The notes under the pieces are model-generated. The model worked only from the letters and a program-made list of their open reading frames with translations, was not told the origin of the DNA and did not search any database. The translations under genes and the position numbers were made by a program. Of a DNA stretch of 64,000 bases, positions 44,618 to 53,786 are shown piece after piece. Numbering within the stretch: the stretch's first letter is position 1; every line of letters begins with the position of its first letter. Source of the DNA: Oscillatoria sp. FACHB-1407 (GTDB lineage Bacteria > Cyanobacteriota > Cyanobacteriia > Elainellales > Elainellaceae); contig NZ_JACJSA010000001.1 of assembly GCF_014697545.1 (NCBI RefSeq), positions 620,001 to 684,000 on the forward strand. The letters are read 5' to 3'.

Positions 44618-46840
44618 ATGCCGAAGAGACTCAATAACTGGGGAGACAGTGTAGATCCCGATAACGATATTTACAATACCTCCGATAATGATTCATTTAG
44701 TGATGTTTTGAATCGTGCTCGCCTGAGTCGTCGAGGTTTTCTGAAAGGTAGCTCGTCCTTCGCGGCTGCCTCTATGTTAGGCATGGGGTTGGCTTTCCTG
44801 GCAGATGCTGTGAATCCCGAAGGTCAAGTTGCTACAGCAACTTCCCGTCCCAATCTCAGCTTCAGACCTATCTCAAAAAGCATTGCCGATACGCTGACAG
44901 TTCCCGAAGGCTATACCGCCTCCGTTCTGATCGCGACTGGCGATCCGCTCAAGAGTAACGTTACTCCCTACAAAAACGACGGCACAGACAACGATTTCGA
45001 TGTCCGTGTGGGTGACCACCATGATGGGATGCATTACTTTGGGTTGAACCAGCCTGGAAACGGTTGGGATCCAAATAACTCTAATCGTGCTCTGCTCTGC
45101 GTCAACCATGAAGTTTGCGAAGACCTCGGTTTCGTACATCCAAATGGTCCAACCGATTACGGTACCGATAGCACTGCTGCCCGCCCAACAATTGAAATCG
45201 ACAAAGAAGTTGCAGCGCATGGCGTAACAGTTGTTGAAATTGCTAAGCAAGGTTCTACTTATCAGGTAAACCGCAATTCCCGCTACAACCGTCGTGTTAC
45301 AGCGGCTACCCCCTGTGAAATCTCTGGGCCTGCTCGCCGTAGCTCCATGATGGCGACAGCCTTTTCCCCTAGAGGTGAGCAAACACGGGGCACCCTGAAC
45401 AACTGCGCTCATGGCTACACCCCCTGGGGCACCTACCTCACCTGTGAGGAGAACTGGGCAGGCTATTTCCATCGTCGGGAAGAAGATACAGCTCGCACAG
45501 CGAAAGAAGTGGCATCCTTTAAGCGGTATGGTGTTGGTAATGCTACTTCGGGTCGCTACAACTGGTCACGGGCTGGCGCACCGGACAACACTGACCTTTA
45601 CCGTCGTTGGGATGCAAGCAAGACGGGTAACAGTGCAAACCAGGATTTCCGCAATGTAGCCAATACCTTTGGTTGGGTTGTTGAAATTGATCCCTTTAAC
45701 CCCAATGCAGCACCCAAAAAGCGGACAGCCATTGGCCGCTTTGCCCATGAAGGTTGCTGGGCTGCTCCTGCTGTTGCGGGTCAACCCCTTGTCTTCTATT
45801 CCGGAGACGACGCTCGCAACGAATACATCTACAAGTTTGTTTCCAATGAAGCATGGAATCCCAGAGATGCAAGACGGGGCATGGCTGCCGGAGACAAGTA
45901 CCTGGATTCTGGTGTCCTCTATGCCGCGAAGTTTAACGATGATGGGACAGGGGAATGGTTGCCACTGACTCTAAGCAATCCCAGCATTGCCAACTACGCT
46001 GATTATGCCTTTGCAGATGAAGCAGATGTATTAATCAATGCTCGCCTGGCTGCTGATGCAGTTGGCGCAACAAAGATGGATCGCCCAGAGTGGGGTGGGG
46101 TCAATCCGGTCAATGGGGATGTTTACATGACCATGACCAACAGTGTATCTGGCAGCAGTGGACGGGGTTCAAAGACACCTCTCGATGCGGCTAACCCTCG
46201 TTACTACGCGGATGAGAAAAACTCCAGAGTCAGTCAGGGTAACGTCAACGGTCATATCATTCGTTGGCGTGAGGCAGGTGGCAACCACACCGCTAGAACG
46301 TTCAACTGGGATATTTATCTCTTTGGGGCTCAGGCGGATGCTGGATCCGACGTCAACCTGTCTGGTCTGACAAATGAAAATGATTTTTCTAGCCCAGATG
46401 GTCTTTGGTTCAGCACGGCTGTTCCAGGATTGTTGTGGATCCAAACCGATGATGGGGCTTACACCGATGTAACCAACTGTATGATGCTGGCAGCACTGCC
46501 AGGAGCAGTGGGTGATGGTGGTGCCAAGATGGTCACGAGTAAGGCAGTACCGAGCAATGGGGATGCTGACCAGACAGTGAGAACCTATGTGGGGCAATCT
46601 GTTACTCCAATGACCCTGAGCCGCTTTTTGGTAGGCCCTCGTGATTGTGAGATCACGGGGATTACTGAATCGCCAGATGGTAAGACTATCTTTGTCAATA
46701 TTCAGCACCCTGGCGAAAATAGCGATTCGGTGACTGATCCCGCTCAGTTTACCAGTCATTGGCCTGACGGTGGCACCGCTCGCCCTCGTTCGGCAACGGT
46801 AGTCATCACCCGCAATGATGGTGGCCGGATTGCAATCTAA
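44618..46840 (+). CDS. phoX: PhoX family alkaline phosphatase (Tat-exported)
   Basis: 740 residues. The N-terminus has a twin-arginine signal, LSRRGFLKGSSSFAAASMLG (about residues 35-55). The body matches PhoX/DUF839 beta-propeller phosphatases, which use Ca and Fe: LLCVNHEVCED, NNCAHGYTPWGTYLTCEENW, GRFAHEGCWAAP, FYSGDDARNEYIYKF, FSSPDGLWF, PRDCEITGI. PhoX releases phosphate from organic esters outside the cell during phosphate limitation. I see no convincing Pho box in the 198 bp upstream. An intrinsic terminator follows. Confidence 0.93.
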   Translation: MPKRLNNWGDSVDPDNDIYNTSDNDSFSDVLNRARLSRRGFLKGSSSFAAASMLGMGLAFLADAVNPEGQVATATSRPNLSFRPISKSIADTLTVPEGYTASVLIATGDPLKSNVTPYKNDGTDNDFDVRVGDHHDGMHYFGLNQPGNGWDPNNSNRALLCVNHEVCEDLGFVHPNGPTDYGTDSTAARPTIEIDKEVAAHGVTVVEIAKQGSTYQVNRNSRYNRRVTAATPCEISGPARRSSMMATAFSPRGEQTRGTLNNCAHGYTPWGTYLTCEENWAGYFHRREEDTARTAKEVASFKRYGVGNATSGRYNWSRAGAPDNTDLYRRWDASKTGNSANQDFRNVANTFGWVVEIDPFNPNAAPKKRTAIGRFAHEGCWAAPAVAGQPLVFYSGDDARNEYIYKFVSNEAWNPRDARRGMAAGDKYLDSGVLYAAKFNDDGTGEWLPLTLSNPSIANYADYAFADEADVLINARLAADAVGATKMDRPEWGGVNPVNGDVYMTMTNSVSGSSGRGSKTPLDAANPRYYADEKNSRVSQGNVNGHIIRWREAGGNHTARTFNWDIYLFGAQADAGSDVNLSGLTNENDFSSPDGLWFSTAVPGLLWIQTDDGAYTDVTNCMMLAALPGAVGDGGAKMVTSKAVPSNGDADQTVRTYVGQSVTPMTLSRFLVGPRDCEITGITESPDGKTIFVNIQHPGENSDSVTDPAQFTSHWPDGGTARPRSATVVITRNDGGRIAI

Positions 46841-46873
46841 GCTGTTTCAGGCTGAAGTTTAGTGATCTGAGAT

Positions 46874-46899
46874 AGGCTCGACCGAGGTCGAGCCTTTTT
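46874..46899 (+). terminator. Rho-independent terminator after phoX
   Basis: AGGCTCGACC-GA-GGTCGAGCCT: a perfect 10-bp stem with a two-base loop, followed by TTTTG. Confidence 0.9.
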
Positions 46900-46910
46900 G
46901 CTGGCGATCG

Positions 46911-46943
46911 CTTCTGCGCCCCATCGAATGTGGCTACGGCTAT
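46911..46943 (-). repeat. MITE-like element fragment
   Basis: The reverse complement reads ATAGCCGTAGCCACATTCGA then TGGGGCGCAGA, the 5' end of the family seen at 36366, 49751 and 54484. The rest of the element is missing. Confidence 0.65.
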
Positions 46944-47508
46944 AATCGGCAAGTTTGCTGATCTGAGTACTGCTATTCACAGATAGGATTCGGAAATAAA
47001 ACCCCTGCACTCCAAATTTCCACCCTTATCTATGACGAGTTGTACTTAGTGTTTCTTAACCTTCGGTCAGCACTTCTTTACAAAAGAAAGACGGCTAAAT
47101 TCTTGAATTTCATCAACTTTTGACAAAAAGCGTCCCGTTATTAGGTATATTTACTTGTCATACGATTAACTTTCCCTAAGCTAGAGTCACCCTAGTTTGT
47201 AGTTTCTTATACTATAATTAAAGAAATGACAAACTTTCGTGATTTCCTTTGGTTAACGTGTGGTTCAGTAGGTACGACTTACTGACGGCAACTTACGTAA
47301 ATGTAATTTAGTGAGTACGAGTTATTCCTGAGTTGTGTTAGACGCAGTGCAAATGGGGAATCTTCTTGGGAGCCGATCAGTTCCCGATGTTTAAGATTTC
47401 TGAGCGATTTAGTTCAAGTTACACGCTGGCAGATGGTAGTCATCCAACTGGAAAACGATTGCCGCCCTGCTGGCAGCAGTTCCGACCTGTTGAGACAACT
47501 ACTAGTGC

Positions 47509-49263
47509 GTGAGAGAGGCAGACAACAGCGTGAGCCAAGATACATGGAGCCAGATGCGGCACTATAATGCGGCAGCGATCGCCCAACACTATCGCTATCG
47601 CCCCTGGAGAGCACTGTGGCGTGCATTCAGGATAGTCTGGTTATTCGCCATTTTTGTCATCGGGTTGAAGTGGGATGAGTGGCAAGGTCAGAGCAACGCT
47701 TATAAAACGACTCGTGCCGTTCAACTGCGAAAGACCTTAACCCAACTTGGACCCACCTTTATCAAAGTAGGGCAAGCTCTTTCAACTCGCCCCGATTTAA
47801 TTCGCAAAGACTTTTTAGAGGAGTTGGTCAAGCTACAAGACCAGCTTCCACCATTTCCCACACCGCATGCGATCGCCATTATCGAAACCGAGCTTGATCG
47901 CTCCATTGACGAGATTTTTAGTTATTTCTCGCCGTCTCCTGTAGCGGCGGCTAGCCTGGGGCAGGTCTATCAGGCAAAGCTCCGCACAGGGGAAGAGGTT
48001 GCTGTTAAGGTGCAGCGCCCTCATCTCCGCCCTAACATCACCTTAGATCTGTATTTAATGCGTTGGGCAGCTACGTGGATTGCTCCGTGGCTCCCGCTCA
48101 ACCTGGGTCACGATCTGACCCTGATTGTGGATGAATTTGGCACCAAACTTTTTGAAGAGATTGATTATCTCAATGAAGGGCGCAATGCCGAAAAGTTTGC
48201 AGCAAATTTTCAAGACGATCCAACCGTCAAAGTTCCCTCCATCTATTGGCGATACAGCAGTTCTCATGTGCTGACGCTGGAGTGGATCAACGGCTTTAAG
48301 CTGACCGATACGCAGCGCGTGAAAGAAGCCGGATTGAATACCAATTCGTTGATTGAGATTGGTGTTCGTTCTGGGTTGCGCCAGTTGCTAGAGTTTGGCT
48401 TCTTTCATGCCGACCCCCACCCCGGCAACCTATTTGCTATGCCCGATGGGCGCATGGCATACATTGATTTTGGCATGATGGATCAACTCAGTCAGGATAC
48501 CAAAGAGACACTGGTTGACTCCGTGGTACACCTGATTAATCGCGATTACAACGAACTTGCCAAAGACTTCGTCAAGTTAGGCTTTCTGACCCCTGAAACC
48601 GACATTAACCCCATCATTCCGGCGTTAGAGTCCGTCTTGGGAAATGCGATCGGGGAAAGTGTTGGGGATTTCAACTTCAAAACCATCACCGATCAATTCT
48701 CAGAATTGATGTTCGATTATCCCTTCCGCGTACCGGCTAAGTTTGCACTGATCATTCGATCGCTCGTCACTCAAGAAGGGTTAGCTCTCAGCCTCAACCC
48801 CAACTTTAAGATTGTTGAGATTGCCTATCCCTATGTGGCACAGCGGCTCTTAACGGGGGAATCACCTGAATTGCGCCGACGATTGATCGAGGTGCTATTC
48901 AAAGATGGCAAGTTCCAGTGGCAGCGATTAGAAAACTTGATTGCGATCGCCCGCTCCAACAACGAAAACTTCGACATTCTGCCAACCGCTCAGTTAGGTC
49001 TGCAATATCTGCTGTCCGATGAGGGACGTTTCCTGCAACGACAGGTCATCCTGGCACTGGTAGAAGACGATCGCCTCCATACCGAAGAGGTTCAACGCCT
49101 GTGGAATCTCATCAAAGATGACCTCAAGCCCTCTCGGCTAATGCATGCGGCGTTGGGTGCGTTAGCGGACTTCTCAGCGGAGGGTGCAGCGGCTTTGTTG
49201 CCGTCGGTAGCGATGTTCCCGCTGTTTCAGAGCCAGAAATTTCAGGACTCTAAAACCAACTAG
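47509..49263 (+). CDS. ABC1/UbiB (AarF) family atypical kinase
   Basis: 584 residues with a GTG start (a second GTG at 47530 is possible). UbiB/ABC1 hallmarks: KVGQALSTRPDLIRKDFLEE (the KxGQ helix), the A-rich loop PVAAASLGQVYQAKL replacing the P-loop, VAVKVQRP (lysine), FHADPHPGNLFAMPDG and YIDFGMM. A hydrophobic stretch near residues 40-60 (RIVWLFAIFVIGL) may anchor it. Such proteins act in quinone/isoprenoid metabolism and thylakoid homeostasis; cyanobacteria have several paralogues and this one cannot be assigned further. Confidence 0.93.
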   Translation: MREADNSVSQDTWSQMRHYNAAAIAQHYRYRPWRALWRAFRIVWLFAIFVIGLKWDEWQGQSNAYKTTRAVQLRKTLTQLGPTFIKVGQALSTRPDLIRKDFLEELVKLQDQLPPFPTPHAIAIIETELDRSIDEIFSYFSPSPVAAASLGQVYQAKLRTGEEVAVKVQRPHLRPNITLDLYLMRWAATWIAPWLPLNLGHDLTLIVDEFGTKLFEEIDYLNEGRNAEKFAANFQDDPTVKVPSIYWRYSSSHVLTLEWINGFKLTDTQRVKEAGLNTNSLIEIGVRSGLRQLLEFGFFHADPHPGNLFAMPDGRMAYIDFGMMDQLSQDTKETLVDSVVHLINRDYNELAKDFVKLGFLTPETDINPIIPALESVLGNAIGESVGDFNFKTITDQFSELMFDYPFRVPAKFALIIRSLVTQEGLALSLNPNFKIVEIAYPYVAQRLLTGESPELRRRLIEVLFKDGKFQWQRLENLIAIARSNNENFDILPTAQLGLQYLLSDEGRFLQRQVILALVEDDRLHTEEVQRLWNLIKDDLKPSRLMHAALGALADFSAEGAAALLPSVAMFPLFQSQKFQDSKTN

Positions 49264-49329
49264 CGATCGCGTTTAGAACCAAATCATTAGACAATATGAG
49301 GATGTGTAACGTTTAGTTAGGAAATCGTT

Positions 49330-49704
49330 GTGCCCTACTATTATCCTGATCCTCCCTATTTTCTAATGGTCTTTGGTCTGCTGATCGCTGGCACATCGGG
49401 CATTGCGTTTAATGCAACCTTAAAGCAAGCGGTGCAAGCCTGGGCAAAAAATCGCTCGACTCGCACGCTCGCCAACTTAAAAGGACCGCAACTCTTAATT
49501 CCCTTTTTAGGAATCTCCCTGGGCATCGGCTTCTTTCTCTCCGCTGGACTCCAAATTTTCGGCTTCCCCGACAAACTGGCGATTGGATCTGCCGTTCCCC
49601 TCACCATCTTTACAAGTTGGCTGGTTTGGTGGCAGTTAGGCAAAATCCTGATCCAACTTGAGCGGGGTGGTTCACAGGCGATCGACTTGGATTCCTGGGG
49701 ATAG
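49330..49704 (+). CDS. Small cyanobacterial membrane protein
   Basis: 124 residues, GTG start. Three hydrophobic segments are apparent: FLMVFGLLIAGTSGIAFNA (about 12-30), LLIPFLGISLGIGFFLSAG (about 55-73) and AVPLTIFTSWLVWWQLG (about 88-104). Between them lies QAVQAWAKNRSTRTLANLKG. No known family motif. It follows the ABC1 gene by 66 bp on the same strand and may share its transcript. Confidence 0.8.
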   Translation: MPYYYPDPPYFLMVFGLLIAGTSGIAFNATLKQAVQAWAKNRSTRTLANLKGPQLLIPFLGISLGIGFFLSAGLQIFGFPDKLAIGSAVPLTIFTSWLVWWQLGKILIQLERGGSQAIDLDSWG

Positions 49705-49750
49705 AGTGTAACGCTGAAGGATAAAGGATGAGGGATGAAGGATAAAGAGG

Positions 49751-49853
49751 ATAGCTGTAGCCACTTTTGATGGGGCAGAGATGAGTCGGGCAGCTTCCCC
49801 AGAATCAGTGTTTGAGCCATTGTCTTTGTCCTAAGCTCTCTGACCAAAACTAC
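49751..49853 (+). repeat. MITE-like element, copy B
   Basis: ATAGCTGTAGCCACTTTTGA, then TGGGGCAGAGATGAGTCGGG, CCCCAGAATCAGTGTTTGAG, CCATTG, GTCCTAAGCTCTCTGACCAA. Aligns along its length with copies A and C. It abuts the triple-hairpin element. Confidence 0.85.
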
Positions 49854-49855
49854 AA

Positions 49856-50024
49856 TTCAACCTCAATCCGATTTAAGAGCTCGACGAATGAATTTGTAGC
49901 TATCAGAGCTAAGTCCGCCGACGCGGACTACGGAAAATCAAGGTTTGACGAACCGACGCAAGTCGGTTTTGCTCTCATAGCGGCGGTTAAAACCGCCGAA
50001 ATCCTTATCCCGAATTCACGTTAA
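49856..50024. repeat. Triple-hairpin dispersed element, copy 2
   Basis: Left end TTCAACCTCAATCCGATTTA (approximate start), right end CCCGAATTCACGTTAA. Hairpins AAGTCCGCCGACGCGGACTA, GAACCGACGCAAGTCGGTTT and GCGGCGGTTAAAACCGCC occur in the same order as at 20450-20616. Confidence 0.85.
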
Positions 50025-50072
50025 GTAGGTCAGTCCTATCTCTAATCCTTTATCCCTCATCCTTTATCCTTC

Positions 50073-51263
50073 CTAATACATCACTGGATTGTTAGGGTCA
50101 GGCGCAAAGGCTAACCACAACGGAAATTGCAGCAACGATAAGTTAATTAACTCTTCTGACTCATCCATGATGATCAGCGGTAGCTGTTTTTGCTTCACCA
50201 GGCGATCGGCACGTTGTGCCAATGGCTCTGGAGCTTCAAACAAAACCACTCCCTGGTCTGCACCAAAATCAGCCCGTGAGATACCGAGACAATCCTGCAA
50301 GCCCCGTCGCCATTCACCGAGCCGTTCAGGGGAATCTGCCAGAATCAGCGTACGAGCGCGATCGCCATACAAATCTCGTAGCACGGAAATCACCGCCGAT
50401 GCAATCAAAATATTTTGCAGGCGCGACCCCATCGATCGCAGTGCGCCACGTCCCCCTTGTGTAAAGAACCAATTGGACACCCGCTCAGCATGGACGGGTT
50501 CAAAGGTGCGGCGGAGTTGCCAGGGTGGACCGTAGTAATCGGGAGAATTGCGATATTGGTCGAGCGATCGCCGAATCCGTTTGGTCTGCTCCTCAAACGT
50601 CTGCTCAGCAAATTGAGGGGTCACTGGAGCCGAGGTAGAACGGCTTGCTTCCTGAGGTTCATTTGCTGCGGCACGTCGGGGAGCTTCTGCCTTGGGGGCT
50701 AGCTGCAATTGCTCGGCAGCTGTTGCCAGATCTTGCAAACTGCCCACCAGATAGTCCTTAAAGCCCTGCACGCGAATGGCTAGATCTTGCGAAGAGCCAG
50801 CGAAGGTAGTCCGCATCTCAGCCCGAATGCGTTCCTGGCGACGTTCAAGCTGTTCTACCGAAATTTGTAGCGTCTGCTTGCGTTGTTCCAGTTCACTTAA
50901 TCCGTCCTTGACCAACCGCCCGATCGCCATCTGCGCTTCAGTTACTTGCTGCCGCATCATGGTGTTGTAGGACGTTTGCAACGTGGCGATCTCTTGCTTG
51001 AGTCGCTGTTCTTCCCGCCGCAACTCTGCCACTCGTTGTTCTAAACTCTCAAGCTCATTGCTAGGGGTTGACCCACTGGAGGACTGAGCCGAAAAATTAA
51101 TCCCTCCTGTGCCACTCGACCCACCAGAATACGTCGATTTTGGAGGAATTGCCCCAAGTGGCTCTGAGGGATTTGGGAGATTTAAGGGGGTTAGGGGTTC
51201 AGAATTCGTCGATTGCTCTGAGTAATCCGATTCGTCAGGCAGCATGGGCAAAACTCGTGTCAA
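50073..51263 (-). CDS. DUF3086 domain protein
   Basis: 396 residues. The N-terminal 70 residues are Ser/Pro/Gly-rich and disordered. Residues about 70-150 form a long coiled coil (LEQRVAELRREEQRLKQEIA, LEQRKQTLQISVEQLERRQE). The C-terminal DUF3086 domain spans about 225-396 (RIRRSLDQYRNSPDYYGPPW, WFFTQGGRGALRSMGSRLQN, LPLIIMDESEELINLSLLQF). Cyanobacterial/plastid-lineage protein of unknown function. It is encoded just downstream of DUF3119 and an MlaE-type permease on the same strand, a conserved-looking group that suggests a link to envelope or lipid transport. Confidence 0.9.
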   Translation of the reverse strand: MTRVLPMLPDESDYSEQSTNSEPLTPLNLPNPSEPLGAIPPKSTYSGGSSGTGGINFSAQSSSGSTPSNELESLEQRVAELRREEQRLKQEIATLQTSYNTMMRQQVTEAQMAIGRLVKDGLSELEQRKQTLQISVEQLERRQERIRAEMRTTFAGSSQDLAIRVQGFKDYLVGSLQDLATAAEQLQLAPKAEAPRRAAANEPQEASRSTSAPVTPQFAEQTFEEQTKRIRRSLDQYRNSPDYYGPPWQLRRTFEPVHAERVSNWFFTQGGRGALRSMGSRLQNILIASAVISVLRDLYGDRARTLILADSPERLGEWRRGLQDCLGISRADFGADQGVVLFEAPEPLAQRADRLVKQKQLPLIIMDESEELINLSLLQFPLWLAFAPDPNNPVMY

Positions 51264-51291
51264 AGAATTTAAGCGTCTTCAGGCAAAGCAT

Positions 51292-51687
51292 TTATAAGCT
51301 TGGGCAGCGTTGCTCCAGGCATTGTCTCAATACTTTGGGGTCAAACAAAATGGGCAAAAAGTGAATGCTTTTGACCTCTTTGAAATAAAACAAGATGGGC
51401 ACAGGCGACCAGAAAATTCGCCAGTTTTGCCACTCTTGATAGGGAAAGCGGCGAATCAGGGTTTCACCTCTAAAGACGTCTAGAGCCGTTGGTGTAAAGA
51501 TCAGCCGTAATGTCACCGCTTGAAACAGAAGAAACACCGCAAAGAGGGCGATCGCACCCCCCACCCAGGGTTGCCACAAAAACACCAGAACCCCAATCAC
51601 AACTAAAGCAAGGGGCAGATTGTAGCTGGGGGCAAGTTGTACGCTCTCTGAAACAGAAGTTGAAGTAGAGGTTGTAGTCACGATCAC
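51292..51687 (-). CDS. DUF3119 family membrane protein
   Basis: 131 residues. Two adjacent hydrophobic helices (LPLALVVIGVLVFLWQPW and GGAIALFAVFLLFQAVTL) are followed by a PH-like beta domain (TPTALDVFRGETLIRRFPYQ, EWQNWRIFWSPVPILFYFKE, SIHFLPILFDPKVL). Typical of DUF3119. It lies 28 bp before DUF3086 and 114 bp after the permease gene. Function unknown. Confidence 0.9.
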   Translation of the reverse strand: MIVTTTSTSTSVSESVQLAPSYNLPLALVVIGVLVFLWQPWVGGAIALFAVFLLFQAVTLRLIFTPTALDVFRGETLIRRFPYQEWQNWRIFWSPVPILFYFKEVKSIHFLPILFDPKVLRQCLEQRCPSL

Positions 51688-51801
51688 TAACCTTTTAGCA
51701 AACAGCAGAACGTCACTCCCATTCTATAGCAACAGTCCTGTTGGTTAAGACAGAGCCGAGGAGGTAATGAAAGTGGGTTTAGTTTCACAGAACTAATCTG
51801 A

Positions 51802-52596
51802 CTAGAGGCTAAAGCCCCCCCGACCCGGTCCCTGGAACATCAGCCAGGACAGGAAGAAATTGGTCACAAAAATGGTTAACAAAGCTGTGACGACAGCCGT
51901 TGTTGTGGATTGACCGACTCCTTTTGCCCCCCCAGTTGTCGTTAACCCCCAACTCGACCCGATGACTGCGATCAACGCTCCAAACACAACTCCTTTAATG
52001 CAACCGCTGATGAGATCCCAGACGCTGAGGAAGGTTCGGGCTGAGTCGAGAAATACGGTTTGAGAGATGCCATAGAGTGTGTCAGCAATCAGCACCCCAC
52101 CTGCCATGCCTGTAACAAACGACAGAATCGTGAGAATCGGCAACATCGCACAGCAGGCGATCACTCTGGGAATGACCAGGTAATCAATCGGGTCAGTCTT
52201 CAGCATTTGCAAGGCATCAATCTGCTCGGTCACTTGCATCGTGCCCAACTCCGCCGCAAACGCTGACCCGACTCGTCCTGTCACGATGACAGCGGTTAAT
52301 ACTGGGGCAAGTTCTCGTGCGAGTGCCAGTGCTAAAACGCCACCCACAGCAGTTCCGGCTCCTAAATTGATAAACTCGCGGGAAACCTGAATGGTAAACA
52401 CCATACCCACAGTAGCGGCTGTTAACAGCGCAATGAGTAACGAGCCTGGGCCCACCAACGCCATCTGCTCCAGAGTATTACGCCGATGAAGCTTTCCTCG
52501 GAGGACATGAACAAGGACCTGCCCGCCCAGCAAGATTGCAGCGAGTAATCGCTGGGTCCATATGGCTAATCCACCTACACTTTTGACTTCACTCAA
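51802..52596 (-). CDS. MlaE/TGD1 family lipid ABC transporter permease
   Basis: 264 residues with five or six hydrophobic helices. Family signatures are MALVGPGSLLIALLTAATVG, VGGVLALALARELAPVLTAV, GRVGSAFAAELGTMQVTEQI, IDALQMLKTDPIDYLVIPRV and TTTGGAKGVGQSTTTAVV. It is the inner-membrane permease of Mla-type phospholipid or lipid transport (TGD1 in chloroplasts). No ATPase or MCE substrate-binding gene is adjacent, which is usual for cyanobacteria. Confidence 0.93.
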   Translation of the reverse strand: MSEVKSVGGLAIWTQRLLAAILLGGQVLVHVLRGKLHRRNTLEQMALVGPGSLLIALLTAATVGMVFTIQVSREFINLGAGTAVGGVLALALARELAPVLTAVIVTGRVGSAFAAELGTMQVTEQIDALQMLKTDPIDYLVIPRVIACCAMLPILTILSFVTGMAGGVLIADTLYGISQTVFLDSARTFLSVWDLISGCIKGVVFGALIAVIGSSWGLTTTGGAKGVGQSTTTAVVTALLTIFVTNFFLSWLMFQGPGRGGFSL

Positions 52597-52868
52597 CGGT
52601 CAGACACCTACATGCAACTCTTCTGCCTCCTAACGATAGCGGATGCTGAGTGTAAAAAGATGATTTCGTAAGGAAGAAATTGTGGCAAACGGTGACCTTT
52701 GATACAGTCCATGCCAGATCTCAAGAATTATTCATATGTCTTCAACAAGCTTTTTAATATCAATTTAAGATTTCTGACATTCTGTCCACGCTACCGCGAT
52801 CGCCCTCTATTGTAGTAATTCAGAATCATCTATCCAGATGCGACTTCGGTTGCTCCAGCCAAGCCCTT

Positions 52869-53162
52869 ATGAGCCTACTGCCCAACCTCCTGCGATCGCT
52901 CCTGATTACCGGAATCTTTAGCTTCCTGGCACCTGCTCTGCTAGTGGGTCTGCTTTGGGGAGGCATTTCTCTCATGGGTTACGTTCCCGGTTTAGAAACC
53001 GTTAGCCGTATGGGGAGTGCTCAAGTGGCCCATGTCTTGAATGTATTTGGCAGTGGTAGTGCTATTCGAGGCGTCCTGGTCATTGGGTTGGTTTGTAGCT
53101 CAGTCGGTGTGTTGTTCGATACGTATACTTTCTACCGCTATCAAAAGATCAATAACCTGTAA
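52869..53162 (+). CDS. Small membrane protein
   Basis: 97 residues. Helix 1 is LLITGIFSFLAPALLVGLLWGG (about 11-32) and helix 2 IRGVLVIGLVCSSVGVLFDTY (about 66-86). The connecting loop PGLETVSRMGSAQVAHVLNVFG looks amphipathic. No family recognised. It precedes two pilin-like genes on the same strand by 49 bp. Confidence 0.75.
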   Translation: MSLLPNLLRSLLITGIFSFLAPALLVGLLWGGISLMGYVPGLETVSRMGSAQVAHVLNVFGSGSAIRGVLVIGLVCSSVGVLFDTYTFYRYQKINNL

Positions 53163-53211
53163 GAAATCAACGGGTCAGCAAGGTTTTCCCATCTCGTGAG
53201 CATCCCAACCT

Positions 53212-53781
53212 ATGCAACAGGAACTAAACCAGCAGGGGTTTGTTCGGTGGAGGAGTGTGGCAATCGTTGTGCTGGTAGCAGGGGCGATCGCTCTGCTTCC
53301 TGGATTGCTCAGTTGCCACAATCGAATGCCCGGTTTTATGAGATGTTCTGACCACTCAGCAAACCTTTCTTTTGAAGGGCGACGGGCTTTTAGAACGATT
53401 CTGCGCGTTCAACAGGCGTACTATCTCGACCATCAGCAATTTGCCACCTCAATGGCTGAACTGAATGCGTATGCCATGACAGGGGATCAATCGCCCCAAT
53501 TTGATTACTCTATTCAGTCTGTGCCTCCGCTCATCCTGATTTACAGCATTCCCAAAGAACCCAGCTTGCCGATTCAAGTTCGTTTTCAGGGGTTGTCGTG
53601 GGCAGAACGGTATCCCGTTCACAGTGCTGTTTTAGCGATCGCTCCACCTGCCTCACCTGATGCATTGGCAGAAGGAATTGTCTGTGAAAATGTGGAATCT
53701 GGAGTGCTGCAACCCGCCACACCCATTCTACAAAACGGTCAATTAACCTGTGCTGCTACAACTCAACTCGTTGATCCTTAA
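53212..53781 (+). CDS. Type IV pilin-like protein, first of a tandem pair
   Basis: 189 residues. One N-terminal membrane helix (SVAIVVLVAGAIALLPGLL) is followed by a periplasmic domain with the pilin-like pattern RTILRVQQAYYLDHQQFATSMAELNAY, as in cyanobacterial PilA-type proteins after their helix. The GFTLIE prepilin peptidase site is absent, so it is pilin-like in the globular part only. Four cysteines (CHNRMPGFMRC, IVCENVESG, GQLTC) may form disulfides. The C-terminal TPILQNGQLTC is shared with the next gene. Probably a pseudopilin-derived anchored protein. Confidence 0.75.
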   Translation: MQQELNQQGFVRWRSVAIVVLVAGAIALLPGLLSCHNRMPGFMRCSDHSANLSFEGRRAFRTILRVQQAYYLDHQQFATSMAELNAYAMTGDQSPQFDYSIQSVPPLILIYSIPKEPSLPIQVRFQGLSWAERYPVHSAVLAIAPPASPDALAEGIVCENVESGVLQPATPILQNGQLTCAATTQLVDP

Positions 53782-53786
53782 ACACT

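Larger units (their letters stand above)
46841..47508. other. 668-bp intergenic region (terminator, MITE fragment, promoter region)
   Basis: Begins with the PhoX terminator and a fragment of the MITE-like element (46911-46943, minus). The remainder has no gene. TATACTATAATT at about 47208-47219 is an AT-rich -10-like sequence, but it is 290 bp from the next start. Confidence 0.55.
49705..50072. other. Repeat-filled intergenic region between convergent genes
   Basis: The convergent gap holds a GGATAAAGGATGAGGGATGAA tract (49728-49747), MITE-like copy B (49751-49853), the triple-hairpin element copy 2 (49856-50024) and a pyrimidine TTTATCC tract (50042-50071). No gene is supported. Confidence 0.75.

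Noticed and set aside
44873-46759. Minus-strand frames of about 196-199 residues inside phoX
   Set aside because: The + strand PhoX reading with Tat signal and family motifs is unambiguous; the antisense frames have no recognisable features.
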